Shown one piece after another: positions 42,596-52,873 of a stretch of 64,000 bases of DNA. The position numbers were made by a program, and so were the translations under genes. Origin of the DNA: Streptomyces sp. NBC_01754 (lineage in GTDB: Bacteria > Actinomycetota > Actinomycetes > Streptomycetales > Streptomycetaceae); NCBI RefSeq assembly GCF_035918015.1, contig NZ_CP109132.1, positions 5,084,001 through 5,148,000 on the forward strand. Direction: 5' to 3'. Position 1 is the first letter of the stretch. Every line of letters starts with the position of its first letter. The notes beneath the pieces were generated by a model. It made no database searches. It had not been told where the DNA came from and saw only the letters and a list, made by a program, of their open reading frames with translations.

Positions 42596-42719
42596 GGCCA
42601 ATATCCTGCCTCCTTCCACCCCGGGAACGGGAACTAGGTAAAGCCTCAGTAAGTTGCATAGGTGGGCTCTACGATCGCTGGGCCCGCTTCACACGACCGC
42701 GAACTTCGAGGTGCGCACG

Positions 42720-45700
42720 TTGGCTTTCCAGATGCCGGACCGCGGCGGAGGCCCGACCGGGCCACGGATCAGAGTCGGCCGCCCGTCCCGGCGCGTCCGT
42801 ACCCTGCTCATGACATTGGGTGTCCTGGTGGTTCTCGCCATGGCCTTCGTCATGTTCGCCGGGTTCTGGACGGACTGGCTCTGGTACAGGTCGGTCGCGT
42901 ATTCATCCGTCTTCACCACCACCCTGTGGACCAAGATCGGGCTGTTCCTCGTCTTCGGGCTGCTGATGGCGCTCGTCGTCGGCCTGAACATCTGGCTCGC
43001 GCACCGGCTCCGGCCGCCGCTGAGCGCGATGTCGCTGGAACAGCAGAGCCTGGACCGCTACCGGATGAGCGTCGCCCCCTACAAGAAGTGGGTGCTGCTC
43101 GCGATCACCGCGCTCGTCGGACTGATCGCCGGCGCGTCCGCGTCCGGTCAGTGGCGTACGTGGCTGATGTACGTCAACGGCGTGCCGTTCGGCCAGAAGG
43201 ACCCCCAGTTCAAGCTGGACGTCTCCTTCTACGCCTTCGACCTGCCGTTCTACCGCTTCCTGCTCGGCTTCGGCTTCGCCGCCGCGGTGCTGTCCCTGAT
43301 CGCTGCGGCGGTGACCCACTACCTCTACGGCGGGCTGCGGGTCACCAGCCCCGGCGCCCGGGCCACGGGGGCGGCCACCGGCCACCTCTCGGTGCTGCTG
43401 GGCGTCTTCGTCTCGCTGAAGGCCGTGGCGTACTGGCTCGACCGGTACGGCCTGGCCGTGAAGAGCAGTGACTTCAAGGCCACGGACAACTGGACGGGTC
43501 TGCGGTACGTCGACGCCAACGCCTATCTGCCGGCCAAGACGATCCTCTTCTGCATCGCCGTGATCTGCGCCGTGCTGTTCTTCGCGACGCTCTGGCGGCG
43601 CACCTGGCAGCTGCCGGTGATCGGCTTCGGCCTGATGGTGCTCTCCGCGATCCTGATCGGCGGGCTCTACCCGGCGATCGTGCAGAAGTTCCAGGTCCAG
43701 CCGAACGAGCAGGCCAAGGAAGCTCCGTTCATCCAGAAGAACATCGATGCCACGCGGGACGCCTACGACATCGACGACGCCCAGGTCGTCGACTACGCGG
43801 GCACCAGCACGACCGATGACGGCACCAAGCTGAGGGAGGCCGCCGACTCGGCCGCCAGCTACCGTGTGATGGACCCGAACGTCGTCTCGCCGGCGTTCCA
43901 GCAGCTCCAGCAGAAGAGGAACTACTACCAGTTCCCCAAGACGCTGGACGTCGACCGCTACAAGGGCCCCGACGGCAAGGAGCAGGACACCGTCATCGGC
44001 CTGCGTGAGCTGAACATCCAGGGCCTCCCCAAGCGGAACTGGATCAACGACCACTTCACGTACACCCACGGCTACGGCGTCATCGCGGCCCGGGGCACCA
44101 CGACGGGCACCAACCCGACGGGGTCCCCGGACTTCACGGAGTCGGGTCTGCCCACCACCGGTGACCTGAGCCAGGGCAAGTACGAGCAGCGGATCTACTA
44201 CGGCGAGAAGACGGAGCAGTACTCCATCGTCGGCGGGCCCCAGAAGGAGCTCGACTACGAGGAGGACGGCGAGAAGACCACCAGTTACAAGGGCGACAGC
44301 GGCGTCAGCCTCTCCAACGCCTTCAACCGTGCGGCCTACGCCGTGTCCTTCAGCGAGCCGCAGATCCTGTACTCCGGGGCCATCGGCGAAGGCTCGCGGA
44401 TCCTCTACAACCGCACCCCCAAGGAGCGCGTCGAGGCGGTCGCGCCCTGGCTGACCATCGACGGCGACGCCTACCCGGCGATCGTCGAGGGCCGGATCCA
44501 GTGGATCGTCGACGCGTACACCACGACCAACGGCTACCCGTACGCCTCGCGTACGACGCTCGGTGACACCACGGCCGACTCGCTGACCACCAACCAGCGC
44601 GCGGTCGTCGCCCAGCAGAACCAGGTCAACTACATCCGGAACTCGGTGAAGGCCACCGTCGACGCCTACGACGGCAAGGTCAAGCTGTACGAGTGGGACA
44701 CCAAGGACCCGGTGCTCAAGACGTGGCGCAAGGCGTTCCCCGGTACGGTGGAGCCCCGGGCGGACATCCCGCAGGAGCTCATGGACCACCTGCGCTACCC
44801 GCAGGACCTGTTCAAGGTCCAGCGCGAGCTGCTGACGCGGTACCACGTCAAGAACCCCGCGCAGTTCTACAGCGGAAGTGACGCGTGGCAGGTGCCGGAC
44901 GACCCCACCAACAAGGAACCCGGCTCCGTTCCGCCGTACTACCTGAGCATGAAGATGCCGGGCCAGGACACGCAGAAGTTCTCACTGACCACGACCTTCA
45001 CCCCGAAGGGACGTCCCAACCTGGGGGCGTTCATGGCGGTGGACGCGGACGCGGCCAGCAAGGACTACGGGACGATCAGACTGCTGAGAGTCACCAGCAC
45101 CGTCAAGGGCCCAGGCCAGGTGCAGAGTGAGCTCAACGGCAACGACGACGTCGCCGAGTTCGTGAGGAACCTCAAGGGCACCGACTCGGACATCGAGTAC
45201 GGCAACCTGCTGACGGTGCCGCTCGACGGAGGTTTCCTCTACATCGAACCGGTCTACACGCGTGGTGGCACGCAGAACTATCCGCTGCTGCGCAAGGTCG
45301 CCGCTTCGTACGGGTCCAAGATCGTGTTCGAGAACAGTCTCGGGGAGGCGCTGAACGAGGTCTTCGGTGTCGACGACTCCGATACGACGACACCGCCCAC
45401 CAAGCCCGACGAACCGCCGGGTGACACCACGGAGCCGCCGGCCACCGGGGACGCCGCTCTGAAGAAGGCCATCGCGGACGCCCAGAAGGCGTACGAAGAC
45501 GGTGAGAAGGCCCTCAAGGAGCAGGACTGGAAGGCCTACGGCGAGGCCCAGGCCGAGTTGCAGGCCGCGCTCAACCGCGCCGCGGCCGCCCAGCCGAAGG
45601 CCGGCAGCGGCGGCGCCGCCGGAGCGTCCGAGGCGGACACGGGCGGTAAGACGGACAAGGTGAACGCCGACAAGGCGAACAAGCCGGACGCCGCCGAGGG

Positions 45701-45758
45701 CGGCAAGGCGGATCCGCCGGACAAGGCCGCCGGGGAGGGCGGCGACCAGGACGGCTGA
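42720..45758 (+). CDS. UPF0182 integral membrane protein
   Basis: A 1012-residue protein. The TTG at 42720 is chosen because GAGGTG lies 7 bases upstream; an ATG at 42732 has no ribosome site. The N-terminal 330 residues hold about seven membrane helices ([20 protein letters not shown] first, with [11 protein letters not shown] following). A large extracytoplasmic domain (about 340-900) follows with family motifs such as [15 protein letters not shown]. The last 130 residues are a coiled, Lys/Asp/Ala-rich tail. The family (Rv3193c) is conserved in Actinobacteria; function unknown. Confidence 0.88.
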   Translation: MAFQMPDRGGGPTGPRIRVGRPSRRVRTLLMTLGVLVVLAMAFVMFAGFWTDWLWYRSVAYSSVFTTTLWTKIGLFLVFGLLMALVVGLNIWLAHRLRPPLSAMSLEQQSLDRYRMSVAPYKKWVLLAITALVGLIAGASASGQWRTWLMYVNGVPFGQKDPQFKLDVSFYAFDLPFYRFLLGFGFAAAVLSLIAAAVTHYLYGGLRVTSPGARATGAATGHLSVLLGVFVSLKAVAYWLDRYGLAVKSSDFKATDNWTGLRYVDANAYLPAKTILFCIAVICAVLFFATLWRRTWQLPVIGFGLMVLSAILIGGLYPAIVQKFQVQPNEQAKEAPFIQKNIDATRDAYDIDDAQVVDYAGTSTTDDGTKLREAADSAASYRVMDPNVVSPAFQQLQQKRNYYQFPKTLDVDRYKGPDGKEQDTVIGLRELNIQGLPKRNWINDHFTYTHGYGVIAARGTTTGTNPTGSPDFTESGLPTTGDLSQGKYEQRIYYGEKTEQYSIVGGPQKELDYEEDGEKTTSYKGDSGVSLSNAFNRAAYAVSFSEPQILYSGAIGEGSRILYNRTPKERVEAVAPWLTIDGDAYPAIVEGRIQWIVDAYTTTNGYPYASRTTLGDTTADSLTTNQRAVVAQQNQVNYIRNSVKATVDAYDGKVKLYEWDTKDPVLKTWRKAFPGTVEPRADIPQELMDHLRYPQDLFKVQRELLTRYHVKNPAQFYSGSDAWQVPDDPTNKEPGSVPPYYLSMKMPGQDTQKFSLTTTFTPKGRPNLGAFMAVDADAASKDYGTIRLLRVTSTVKGPGQVQSELNGNDDVAEFVRNLKGTDSDIEYGNLLTVPLDGGFLYIEPVYTRGGTQNYPLLRKVAASYGSKIVFENSLGEALNEVFGVDDSDTTTPPTKPDEPPGDTTEPPATGDAALKKAIADAQKAYEDGEKALKEQDWKAYGEAQAELQAALNRAAAAQPKAGSGGAAGASEADTGGKTDKVNADKANKPDAAEGGKADPPDKAAGEGGDQDG

Positions 45759-45762
45759 GAAA

Positions 45763-45814
45763 GCTCCACCCCGCGTCGTGGTAGAGTTTGAACACAACGA
45801 CGCGGGGTGGAGCA
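45763..45814. repeat. 17-bp inverted repeat over the 5' end of tRNA-fMet copy 1
   Basis: Positions 45763-45779 are the exact reverse complement of 45798-45814, which are the last 3 leader bases and first 14 bases of the tRNA gene. The 18-base loop contains TAGAGT, the likely -10 box. In a read-through RNA the tRNA 5' end would be buried in this stem. The second tRNA copy lacks the upstream arm. Confidence 0.85.
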
Positions 45815-45874
45815 GCTCGGTAGCTCGCTGGGCTCATAACCCAGAGGTCGCAGGTTCAAATCCTGTCCCCGCTA
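45801..45874 (+). tRNA. Initiator tRNA-Met (CAT), copy 1
   Basis: A 74-base gene without encoded CCA. The acceptor stem CGCGGGG pairs with CCCCGCT except at the 1-72 position (C opposite T), the hallmark of bacterial initiator tRNA. The anticodon arm is CTGGG-CTCATAA-CCCAG, with three consecutive G-C pairs next to the loop and a CAT anticodon. The T arm contains GGTTCAAATCC. Its terminator follows 7 bases later. It is identical to the copy at 48353. Confidence 0.97.
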
Positions 45875-45880
45875 CTGAAG

Positions 45881-45918
45881 GCAGAGGCCCGGATCCTTCC
45901 AAGGATCCGGGCCTCTGT
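45881..45918 (+). terminator. Terminator of tRNA-fMet copy 1
   Basis: A 17-bp perfect stem (45882-45898 with 45901-45917), a 2-base loop CC and a weak G-T closing pair. It is identical in the second tRNA copy. Confidence 0.85.
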
Positions 45919-46087
45919 CATGCGTGGAGCGGCTTTCCCGTGTTGTCGGCGTGAAGCGCGGTTCGCGGGGCACGAGTTGGGGCCGGACGTGTTTCACTTG
46001 TCTCTCTGTGGGCATGTCGACAAAACGCTGAAGTGACCTCACTGACCGTGGCATATCAGGTGTACGCGGGTTGCAGGTGGTGGGACG

Positions 46088-48274
46088 ATGGTTTTTATGG
46101 GGGACAGGGCAACTCTGTTGGAGACAGGGCGGTTTGTGCAGCGACGCGGCCGGACGACGGATAACGTGGCAGATGCGGTGTTCGCCGCTGCCGTCGCCGA
46201 GGTCGAGGAGGCTGCCGTGACCCGTGACGGAAACCTCCTCGACGCACCTTGTGCCGACCTCACCGGCCGGTCCGTGGTCGAGCCGCGGACCGCACGGGCG
46301 GCTGAGGAGCCGGTTCCCGGCGTGAAGGGGCAGGCCGCCGAGCGACCGGGCGCCGAAGCCCCGCACACCGTGGAATCACGTTCCGTGGAGCCGCGTGCCG
46401 TCGTGGAACCGCGTACCGGAGCCCCGCGCGGGACGGACTCCGCCGACGCGATGGTCGCCGACGCGACGGAAGCCGCGGAACAGGCCGAGACCGAGGCCCG
46501 CCACCGCCGGGCCGCGGACGCGGGTGACACCACGTCCATGAGCGTTCTGGGTGCTCTCCTGCTGCGCCGCGGGGACCTCGACGGCGCCGAGTCCTACCTG
46601 CGCGCGGCCACCGCCGAGGGCGACCGTGCCGCCGCCAACAACCTGGGCGTCCTGCTCCACCGGCGCGGATACGCCGACGAGGCGGCCGGATGGTGGCGCA
46701 TCGCCGCCGTCGCGGGGTCCGCCGCCGCGGCACACGCCCTGGGCCGGCACCTCAGGGAGCGCGGGGACGAGCCGGGGGCCGAGTACTGGCTGCGCCAGTC
46801 CGCCGAACAGGGCCACGCACTCGGCGCCTACGCGCTGGCCGACCTGCTGGAGCACCGCGGCGAGAACGGTACGGAACGCTGGCTGCGGGCCGCCGCCGAG
46901 CAGGGGCACCGGGAGGCCGCCTACCGGTTGGCACGTGCCCTGGAGCGCCCCACCGCCGGCGGCGGCGACGCCTTCGCCCCGGGTCGCAGGAACGGCCCGG
47001 ACGTCAGGGGCCACCTGAGCGCCCTGGGCCTCGGCGTGCCGGACAGGAAGGAAGGGCCCGCGGCGGGCCGGAGCGAGGCCGAACAGTGGTACCGGCAGGC
47101 CGCCGCACGCGGTCACCGCCGTGCCGCCCTCCACCTCGGCGCCATCCTGGAGCGGCGCGGGGAGCTGAAGGAGGCCGGCCGCTGGTATCTCACCGCCGCG
47201 AAGGAGGGGGAGCCCCGCGCCGCCTGCGCCCTCGGCTTCCTGCTGCGTGACGCGGGCGACCAGGAGAGTGCGGCCGTGTGGTGGCTGCGGGCCGCCCAGG
47301 ACGGCGACGGGAACGCGGCCAACGCCCTCGGAGCCCTCCACGCGGCCCGTGGCGAGCAGCAGACCGCCGAACGCTGGTACCGCGCGGCCATGGACGCGGG
47401 CGACGTGAACGGCGCCTACAACCTCGGTCTGCTCTGCGCGGCGCAGGACCGCGTCGCCCAGGCCGAGCAGTGGTACCGCCGTGCCGCCTACGCCGGACAC
47501 CGCGAGGCGGCCAACGCGCTCGCCGTCCTGCTGCTCCAGGCTGGAGACGCCGCCGGCGCCGAGCCGTGGTTCTCCAAGGCGGCCGAGGCGGGCAGCGTGG
47601 ACGCCGCCTTCAACCTCGGCATCCTGCACGCGGGACGGGACGAGGACGGCGCGGCGCTGGACTGGTACCAGCGCGCGGCGGCGGCCGGCCACACCGATGC
47701 CGCCCTCCAGGTCGGGATGGCCCTGCTCCGCGACGGAGAGGAGCAGGAGGCCGAGCGCCACCTGCGCTGCGCCGCCGGCGGCGGCAGCGCCGAGGCGGCG
47801 TTCCGGCTGGCCGGCGTGCTCGACCTGCGCCGCCCGCCCTCCGGGCGGCCGACGCTCGGAGAGCCCATGCCGGAGAAGACCGAGTGCGAGGAGTGGTACG
47901 AGAGGGCGGCCGAGCAGGGGCACCGCCGAGCCCAGGTGAGAGCCGGCATGCTCGCCGCCGCCCGTGGAGATCTGGCCGACGCCGCCCGCTGGTACCGCGA
48001 GGCCGCCGAGGCGGGCAGCCGCAACGGGGCGTTCAACCTCGGTCTGCTGCTCGCCCGGGAGGGCAGCGAGCGGGAGGCCGCCCTGTGGTGGAGCCGCGCC
48101 GCCAACGACGGGCACGGCCGGGCCGCTCTGCGCCTCGCGCTGCTCGCCGCCCGTCGGGGGGAACTCGTGGAGGGGCAGCGCTGGTGCGCCCGGGCGGTCG
48201 AGCTCGGGCCGGAGGAGGTGGCCGAGCGAGGCGCGCGGCTGCTGGAGGCGCTGCACCAGGAGCTCACCGCGTGA
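46088..48274 (+). CDS. Sel1-repeat (TPR-like) protein
   Basis: A 728-residue protein; ATG 46088, with ATG 46097 as an alternative. Residues 1-145 are disordered and rich in Glu/Ala/Arg. From about 150 to the end there are roughly fifteen Sel1-type repeats of about 36 residues with the pattern A..LG.LL..RGD...A..W...AA..G (for example NNLGVLLHRRGYADEAAGWW). Such solenoids are protein-binding scaffolds. There is no signal peptide or catalytic domain. The gene lies between two identical tRNA-fMet genes. Partners unknown. Confidence 0.87.
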   Translation: MVFMGDRATLLETGRFVQRRGRTTDNVADAVFAAAVAEVEEAAVTRDGNLLDAPCADLTGRSVVEPRTARAAEEPVPGVKGQAAERPGAEAPHTVESRSVEPRAVVEPRTGAPRGTDSADAMVADATEAAEQAETEARHRRAADAGDTTSMSVLGALLLRRGDLDGAESYLRAATAEGDRAAANNLGVLLHRRGYADEAAGWWRIAAVAGSAAAAHALGRHLRERGDEPGAEYWLRQSAEQGHALGAYALADLLEHRGENGTERWLRAAAEQGHREAAYRLARALERPTAGGGDAFAPGRRNGPDVRGHLSALGLGVPDRKEGPAAGRSEAEQWYRQAAARGHRRAALHLGAILERRGELKEAGRWYLTAAKEGEPRAACALGFLLRDAGDQESAAVWWLRAAQDGDGNAANALGALHAARGEQQTAERWYRAAMDAGDVNGAYNLGLLCAAQDRVAQAEQWYRRAAYAGHREAANALAVLLLQAGDAAGAEPWFSKAAEAGSVDAAFNLGILHAGRDEDGAALDWYQRAAAAGHTDAALQVGMALLRDGEEQEAERHLRCAAGGGSAEAAFRLAGVLDLRRPPSGRPTLGEPMPEKTECEEWYERAAEQGHRRAQVRAGMLAAARGDLADAARWYREAAEAGSRNGAFNLGLLLAREGSEREAALWWSRAANDGHGRAALRLALLAARRGELVEGQRWCARAVELGPEEVAERGARLLEALHQELTA

Positions 48275-48309
48275 GGCGCTTCTGTGTCCCGGTGCGGGCC
48301 GGGACGAAT

Positions 48310-48338
48310 TTGCGCTGGTCCGCGGGGTGTCGTAGAGT
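48310..48338 (+). promoter_or_regulatory. Promoter of tRNA-fMet copy 2
   Basis: TTGCGC (48310-48315), 17 bases, TAGAGT (48333-48338) form a good primary-sigma promoter ending 14 bases before the tRNA. Copy 1 keeps the TAGAGT box but has no comparable -35. Confidence 0.65.
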
Positions 48339-48352
48339 TACAGACACAACGA

Positions 48353-48426
48353 CGCGGGGTGGAGCAGCTCGGTAGCTCGCTGGGCTCATAACCCAGAGGT
48401 CGCAGGTTCAAATCCTGTCCCCGCTA
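48353..48426 (+). tRNA. Initiator tRNA-Met (CAT), copy 2
   Basis: Identical over all 74 bases to the copy at 45801, with the same initiator features (C opposite T at 1-72, three G-C pairs in the anticodon stem, CAT anticodon). The identity with copy 1 extends beyond the gene, from 9 bases before it through the terminator, 131 bases in total (45792-45922 and 48344-48474). Confidence 0.97.
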
Positions 48427-48432
48427 CTGAAG

Positions 48433-48470
48433 GCAGAGGCCCGGATCCTTCCAAGGATCCGGGCCTCTGT
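48433..48470 (+). terminator. Terminator of tRNA-fMet copy 2
   Basis: The same 17-bp stem and 2-base loop as copy 1 (48434-48450 with 48453-48469), here followed by TCATGTTTTC, so a short T-run lies downstream. Confidence 0.85.
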
Positions 48471-48577
48471 CATGTTTTCGCGTGCGCGCGGGCCTGAGGG
48501 AAATACAGGCTGTGCTCCTGTCGGCCGTGGTCGTCGCTGTCGGTCGGCTCCCTCTGGGGGTGGGGGAGACTCGCCGG

Positions 48578-48997
48578 TCAGGCGGTCGCGGCGCAGTTCG
48601 GGCAGACGCCGCGGTAGGTCACCTCGACATCGGAGACGGTGAAGCCGAAGCGCTCGTCGGCCGGAAGGTCGGCCAGCGGGTCACCGGACGGGTGGACGTC
48701 CCGGATCGCGCCGCAGCGTGCGCACACCAGGTGGTGGTGGGGCCGGTGGGCGTTCGGGTCGTAGCGCTTGGCCCGGCGGTCGGTGGAGACCTCGATGACC
48801 TCACCGAGGGACACCATCTCGCCCAGCGTGTTGTACACGGTGGCGCGGGAGATCTCCGGGAGGCGGTCCACGGCCCGCGCGTGCACCTCGTCCGCGGTCA
48901 GGTGCACGTGGTCCCCGTCGAGCACCTCGGCCACGACGCGCCGCTGTGCGGTCATGCGCCAGCCGCGCCCGCGAAGTCGTTCAAGGAGGTCACTCAT
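48578..48997 (-). CDS. catR: Fur/PerR-family peroxide-sensing repressor (CatR-like)
   Basis: A 139-residue protein with AAGGAGG... on the coding strand absent but a clear family start MSDLLERLRGRGWRMTAQRR. The winged helix is followed by the metal-binding segment HRPHHHLVCARCG and a C-terminal CPNC, giving two CxxC structural-zinc pairs. The His-rich site and the divergent catalase gene fit a PerR-type peroxide sensor rather than an iron-uptake Fur. It should repress the catalase gene and itself from the shared 93-base intergenic region. Confidence 0.88.
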   Translation of the reverse strand: MSDLLERLRGRGWRMTAQRRVVAEVLDGDHVHLTADEVHARAVDRLPEISRATVYNTLGEMVSLGEVIEVSTDRRAKRYDPNAHRPHHHLVCARCGAIRDVHPSGDPLADLPADERFGFTVSDVEVTYRGVCPNCAATA

Positions 48998-49041
48998 GCA
49001 ATCCAGCCTAACAGTGAGGGGACCGAGTCCCGAACGGGTGT

Positions 49042-49085
49042 GACTTTGGATGGTCGCTTGACTTAGACAAAGTCCATTGTAGGAT
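49042..49085 (+). promoter_or_regulatory. Putative CatR operator and catalase promoter
   Basis: GACTTTG (49042-49048) and CAAAGTC (49068-49074) are inverted, and GACTT (49060-49064) with AAGTC (49070-49074) form a second, tighter inverted pair. A promoter TTGACT (49058-49063), 16 bases, TAGGAT (49080-49085) overlaps them. Its start site would fall at or within a few bases of the catalase ATG (49091). Confidence 0.55.
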
Positions 49086-49090
49086 CGTCA

Positions 49091-50614
49091 ATGGCATTGG
49101 CCAAGGGACAGGCTGCGCATGGCTCGACCGCGCAGGACATGACAGCAACGCAGGAGGCGTACGTGACGCAGGGACCGCTCACCACGGAGGCCGGCGCGCC
49201 GGTGGCCGACAACCAGAACAGCGAGACCGCTGGCCCCGGTGGACCGGTTCTCGTCCAGGACCAGGCGCTTCTCGAGAAGCTCGCCCACTTCAACCGGGAG
49301 CGCATCCCGGAGCGCGTCGTGCACGCCCGGGGCGCCGGTGCGTACGGCACGTTCACGCTGACCCGTGACGTCTCGCAGTGGACGCGGGCGAAGTTCCTCT
49401 CGGAGGTCGGCAAGGAGACCGAGACCTTCCTGCGCTTCTCCACCGTCGCGGGAAATCTCGGCGCGGCCGACGCGGCCCGTGACCCGCGCGGCTGGGCGCT
49501 GAAGTTCTACACCGAAGAGGGCAACTACGACCTCGTCGGCAACAACACCCCGGTGTTCTTCGTCAAGGACGCCATCAAGTTCCCCGACTTCATCCACACC
49601 CAGAAGCGCGACCCGTACACGGGCTCGCAGGAGGCGGACAACGTCTGGGACTTCTGGGGCCTGTCCCCGGAATCCACCCATCAGGTGACCTGGCTCTTCG
49701 GTGACCGCGGCATCCCCGCCAGCTACCGCCACATGAACGGCTACGGCTCGCACACCTTCCAGTGGAACAACGAGGCCGGCGAGGTCTTCTGGGTCAAGTA
49801 CCACTTCAAGACTGACCAGGGCATCAAGAACCTCACCACCGAGGAGGCCGTCCGCCTCTCCGGTGTGGACCCGGACAGCCACCAGCGGGACCTGCGCGAG
49901 TCCATCGAGCGCGGTGACTTCCCGACCTGGACGGTGCAGGTCCAGATCATGCCGGCGGCAGAGGCGGCCACGTACCGCTTCAACCCGTTCGACCTGACCA
50001 AGGTGTGGCCGCACGAGGACTACCCGCCGATCGAGATCGGCAAGCTGGAGCTCAACCGCAACCCGGATAACATCTTCGCCGAGGTCGAGCAGTCGATCTT
50101 CAGCCCGGCGCACTTCGTGCCCGGCATCGGTCCGTCCCCGGACAAGATGCTCCAGGGCCGTCTGTTCGCGTACGGCGACGCCCACCGCTACCGCGTCGGC
50201 GTCAACGCCGACCACCTGCCGGTGAACCGCCCGCACGCCACCGAGGCGCGTACCCACAGCCGTGACGGCTTCCTGTACGACGGCCGGCACAAGGGTGCGA
50301 AGAACTACGAGCCGAACAGCTTCGGCGGACCGGTCCAGACGGACCGGCCGCTCTGGCAGCCCGTCCCCGTCACCGGCGGCACGGGCAACCACGAGGCCGC
50401 GGTCCACGCGGAGGACAACGACTTCGTGCAGGCCGGGAACCTCTACCGGCTGATGTCGGAGGACGAGAAGGGCCGGCTGATCGACAACCTGGCCGGGTTC
50501 ATCGCGAAGGTGTCGCGCGACGACATCGCCGATCGCGCGATCAACAACTTCCGTCAGGCCGACGCGGACTTCGGCAAGCGGCTGGAGGCCGCGGTCCAGG
50601 CCCTGCGCGGCTGA
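49091..50614 (+). CDS. katA: Monofunctional heme catalase
   Basis: A 507-residue clade-3-size catalase. The distal His region [17 protein letters not shown] (His78), [18 protein letters not shown], and the proximal heme ligand region [12 protein letters not shown] (Tyr361) are intact. It converts hydrogen peroxide to water and oxygen in the cytoplasm. The gene is divergent from a CatR-like repressor, as for the main vegetative catalase of Streptomyces. ATG 49091 is used; ATG 49139 is in frame but lies after residues that look genuine only weakly. A terminator hairpin follows. Confidence 0.94.
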   Translation: MALAKGQAAHGSTAQDMTATQEAYVTQGPLTTEAGAPVADNQNSETAGPGGPVLVQDQALLEKLAHFNRERIPERVVHARGAGAYGTFTLTRDVSQWTRAKFLSEVGKETETFLRFSTVAGNLGAADAARDPRGWALKFYTEEGNYDLVGNNTPVFFVKDAIKFPDFIHTQKRDPYTGSQEADNVWDFWGLSPESTHQVTWLFGDRGIPASYRHMNGYGSHTFQWNNEAGEVFWVKYHFKTDQGIKNLTTEEAVRLSGVDPDSHQRDLRESIERGDFPTWTVQVQIMPAAEAATYRFNPFDLTKVWPHEDYPPIEIGKLELNRNPDNIFAEVEQSIFSPAHFVPGIGPSPDKMLQGRLFAYGDAHRYRVGVNADHLPVNRPHATEARTHSRDGFLYDGRHKGAKNYEPNSFGGPVQTDRPLWQPVPVTGGTGNHEAAVHAEDNDFVQAGNLYRLMSEDEKGRLIDNLAGFIAKVSRDDIADRAINNFRQADADFGKRLEAAVQALRG

Positions 50615-50635
50615 CGCGGGCGCTTGCCGTAGGCG

Positions 50636-50677
50636 GCGGGCCGGATCCCCCGGGTGTTTTCCGGGGGGCCGGCCCGC
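50636..50677. terminator. Hairpin after catalase, shared with the CBS gene
   Basis: A 9-bp G-C stem (50636-50644 with 50669-50677) continues inward through a small mismatch into CCCC/GGGG pairing around TGTTTT. It lies 22 bases after the catalase stop and ends both convergent genes. Confidence 0.7.
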
Positions 50678-50752
50678 GGTCGCGTTCGGGCCCCGGGGCG
50701 TGCCCCGGGAAGGCGCCCGGGGTGTTTCCCAGGAAGGCGGGAGGTGGCGGTG

Positions 50753-51154
50753 TCACCGGGCCATTTCGGCGGGCCGACGCCGGGCCGGCACCCAGCACCG
50801 GATGATGTCGCGCACCGAGACGATGCCCACCGGGCCGTCGCCGTCCAGCACGATGAGGTGCCGGAAACCGCCGTGCGTCATAGCTTCCGCGGCTTTGTCG
50901 AGGGTCCACGCGGGAGAGGCGAAGACGACGTCCGCGGTGGTGTGTGCGCCGGCGGTCTCGACGTCCGGGTCCTGCCCGGCGCCCACCGCGTTGAGGACGT
51001 CGCGCTCGGTGAGGATCCCGAGCCCGCAGGTGTCCGGGTCGTGGACGACGGCGGCTCCGATGCGGCGGGCCGACATCAGCCGCGCCGCCTGACGGAGGGT
51101 GTGGGCCGGTCCGATGGTGAGGACCACCGTGCTCATGGCGTCGTGGACAAACAT
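50753..51154 (-). CDS. CBS-domain protein
   Basis: A 133-residue protein made of two CBS motifs (AARLMSARRIGAAVVHD and MTHGGFRHLIVLD). ATG 51154 is preferred since GGAGG lies 11 bases upstream; a GTG at 51166 overlaps the ribosome site. Stand-alone CBS pairs bind adenine nucleotides and regulate partners. No partner is evident here. Confidence 0.85.
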   Translation of the reverse strand: MFVHDAMSTVVLTIGPAHTLRQAARLMSARRIGAAVVHDPDTCGLGILTERDVLNAVGAGQDPDVETAGAHTTADVVFASPAWTLDKAAEAMTHGGFRHLIVLDGDGPVGIVSVRDIIRCWVPARRRPAEMAR

Positions 51155-51297
51155 GAAGGAAGCCACCTCCTGCGGATGTGACGCGTGGAACGGCCCGTCG
51201 TGAGCCGATTCACAAGTTCACAAGTGGGGCTTCTCAGAGTCGCATCGCCGCACGGCCGGAACAAGGGGCGCATGGGTCGCGCGAGGGGCGTGCGGGC

Positions 51298-52098
51298 TCA
51301 GTAGCGCTGGTTGAGGTAGCCCAGCAGTTCCCGATGGAGCAGACCGTTCGACGCGGCCGCGTTGCCGCCGCCCGGACCGGGGACGTCGTCCAGGCTGGTG
51401 AACCGGCCGCCCGCCTCCTGGACGATGATCGAGTTCGCCGCCATGTCCCACAGGGAGAGCTCCGGCTCCGCGCAGATGTCCACCGAGCCCTCCGCGACCA
51501 TCATGTACGGCCAGAAGTCCCCGTAGCCCCGGGTGCGCCAGCAGGCGCGCGTCAGATCCATGAACCCGTCGAGCCGGCCCTGCTCCTCCCACCCGGTCAG
51601 CGAGGAGTACGCGAACGAGGAGTCCGCGATGCGTTCCACCTTCGACACCCGCAGCCGGGTCGCGGAGGTCAGGCTCCGGCCGGAGAAGGCGCCCGCGCCC
51701 TTCGCCGCCCACCAGCGGCGGTTGAGCGCCGGGGCGGAGACCACGCCGACCACCGGCTGGAAGCCGTCCTCGCCCGCCTCCATCAGCGAGATCAGCGTCG
51801 CCCAGACGGGGACGCCCCGTACGTAGTTCTTGGTGCCGTCGATCGGGTCGATGACCCAGCGCCGGGGGCCGGAGCCCTCGAGGCCGTACTCCTCGCCCAG
51901 GATCGCGTCGCGCGGTCTGGCGCGGTGGAGATGCCCGCGGATGAGCTCCTCGGCGTGCTTGTCCGCCTCGGTCACCGGTGTCATGTCCGGCTTGGTCTCG
52001 ACCTTGAGGTCCAAGGCCTTGAACCGGTCCGTGGTCGCCGCGTCGGCGGCGTCCGCCAGCACGTGGGCGAGGCGCAGATCATCGTGGTAATCGGGCAT
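51298..52098 (-). CDS. hisN: Histidinol-phosphatase HisN (inositol-monophosphatase fold)
   Basis: A 266-residue protein starting [19 protein letters not shown]. The metal-binding motifs are [34 protein letters not shown] and LSLWDMAA. Streptomyces and mycobacteria use an IMPase-type enzyme for the histidinol-phosphate step of histidine synthesis, and the gene at this chromosomal position in S. coelicolor has been shown to do so. No other his gene is in the window. Confidence 0.88.
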   Translation of the reverse strand: MPDYHDDLRLAHVLADAADAATTDRFKALDLKVETKPDMTPVTEADKHAEELIRGHLHRARPRDAILGEEYGLEGSGPRRWVIDPIDGTKNYVRGVPVWATLISLMEAGEDGFQPVVGVVSAPALNRRWWAAKGAGAFSGRSLTSATRLRVSKVERIADSSFAYSSLTGWEEQGRLDGFMDLTRACWRTRGYGDFWPYMMVAEGSVDICAEPELSLWDMAANSIIVQEAGGRFTSLDDVPGPGGGNAAASNGLLHRELLGYLNQRY

Positions 52099-52222
52099 GC
52101 CGTCACAGTATCCACCGGCCACCGTGCGGGCTACACGGGCCCGCACGGTGGACACGCGCACCCTTGACAGCACCCGACGGCGCGTCAACTCTGAAGCGTG
52201 GTAACCGGCGTGGGAGGCGCTC

Positions 52223-52873
52223 ATGCCCACAGCACGAGAAGCCCTGCTGGACGCCGCCGTCTCGGCGCTCGTGACCCGGCCGTGGGGCGAGGTGCGGATG
52301 GGGGAGGTGGCGGCCGCGGCGGGCGTCTCCCGGCAGACCCTTTACCACGCCTTCGGCAGCAAGCACGGGCTGGGTCGCGCGCTGATCCGGCGGGCCGCCG
52401 ACGGCTATCTGGCAGGGGTCGAGGAGGCTCTCGGTACGCACGCGGTCACCGGGCGCGGGCCGGTCGAACTCGCCCTCTGGACGGTCCGTGCCGCGCGTGG
52501 CGACGCCATCGTCAAGGCATTGCTCACCGGCCACTGGGACGATGACCTGCCGCGGCCGGAAGCATCACACCCGGCACGGGCGGCGGCCGGGGCAGAGACC
52601 GGGGCGAGGTCGGGAGCGGGGACCGCGGAGTTCCGGATACCGCTGCCGACGCCGGCCGAACTCCTGACGCTGGCACGGGACCGGGCGGTGGCCGTCCTGA
52701 GGAACGGCCGCACGTCCCGGGGCGCCGCGGCGGACCTGGAGTCCGTGTGCGAGATCGCGCTGCGGATCGGCCTCTCCTACGCCGTGGTGCCGCCGGTCGC
52801 CGCTCCCTCCCCGGTCGGCTCCGACGCCGTGCGGCTGGTCCGGGAGGCGCTGGCACGGCTGCCGGCACCGTGA
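52223..52873 (+). CDS. TetR-family transcriptional regulator
   Basis: A 216-residue protein with GGAGG 5 bases before ATG 52223. The helix-turn-helix is [20 protein letters not shown] (about 28-50). The C-terminal ligand domain is Ala-rich and not informative. It is convergent with an SMR exporter gene, a common pairing for TetR regulators of efflux, though the operator is not proven. Confidence 0.88.
   Translation: MPTAREALLDAAVSALVTRPWGEVRMGEVAAAAGVSRQTLYHAFGSKHGLGRALIRRAADGYLAGVEEALGTHAVTGRGPVELALWTVRAARGDAIVKALLTGHWDDDLPRPEASHPARAAAGAETGARSGAGTAEFRIPLPTPAELLTLARDRAVAVLRNGRTSRGAAADLESVCEIALRIGLSYAVVPPVAAPSPVGSDAVRLVREALARLPAP

Noticed and set aside
45792..48474. tRNA-flanked segment as an integrated element
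   Set aside because: The direct repeats are complete tRNA units rather than attachment-site fragments, and the enclosed DNA has no integrase, excisionase or replication gene; codon use matches the surroundings.
52164..52192. TTGACA-based promoter for the TetR gene
   Set aside because: TTGACA is present, but no acceptable -10 box lies 16-19 bases downstream.
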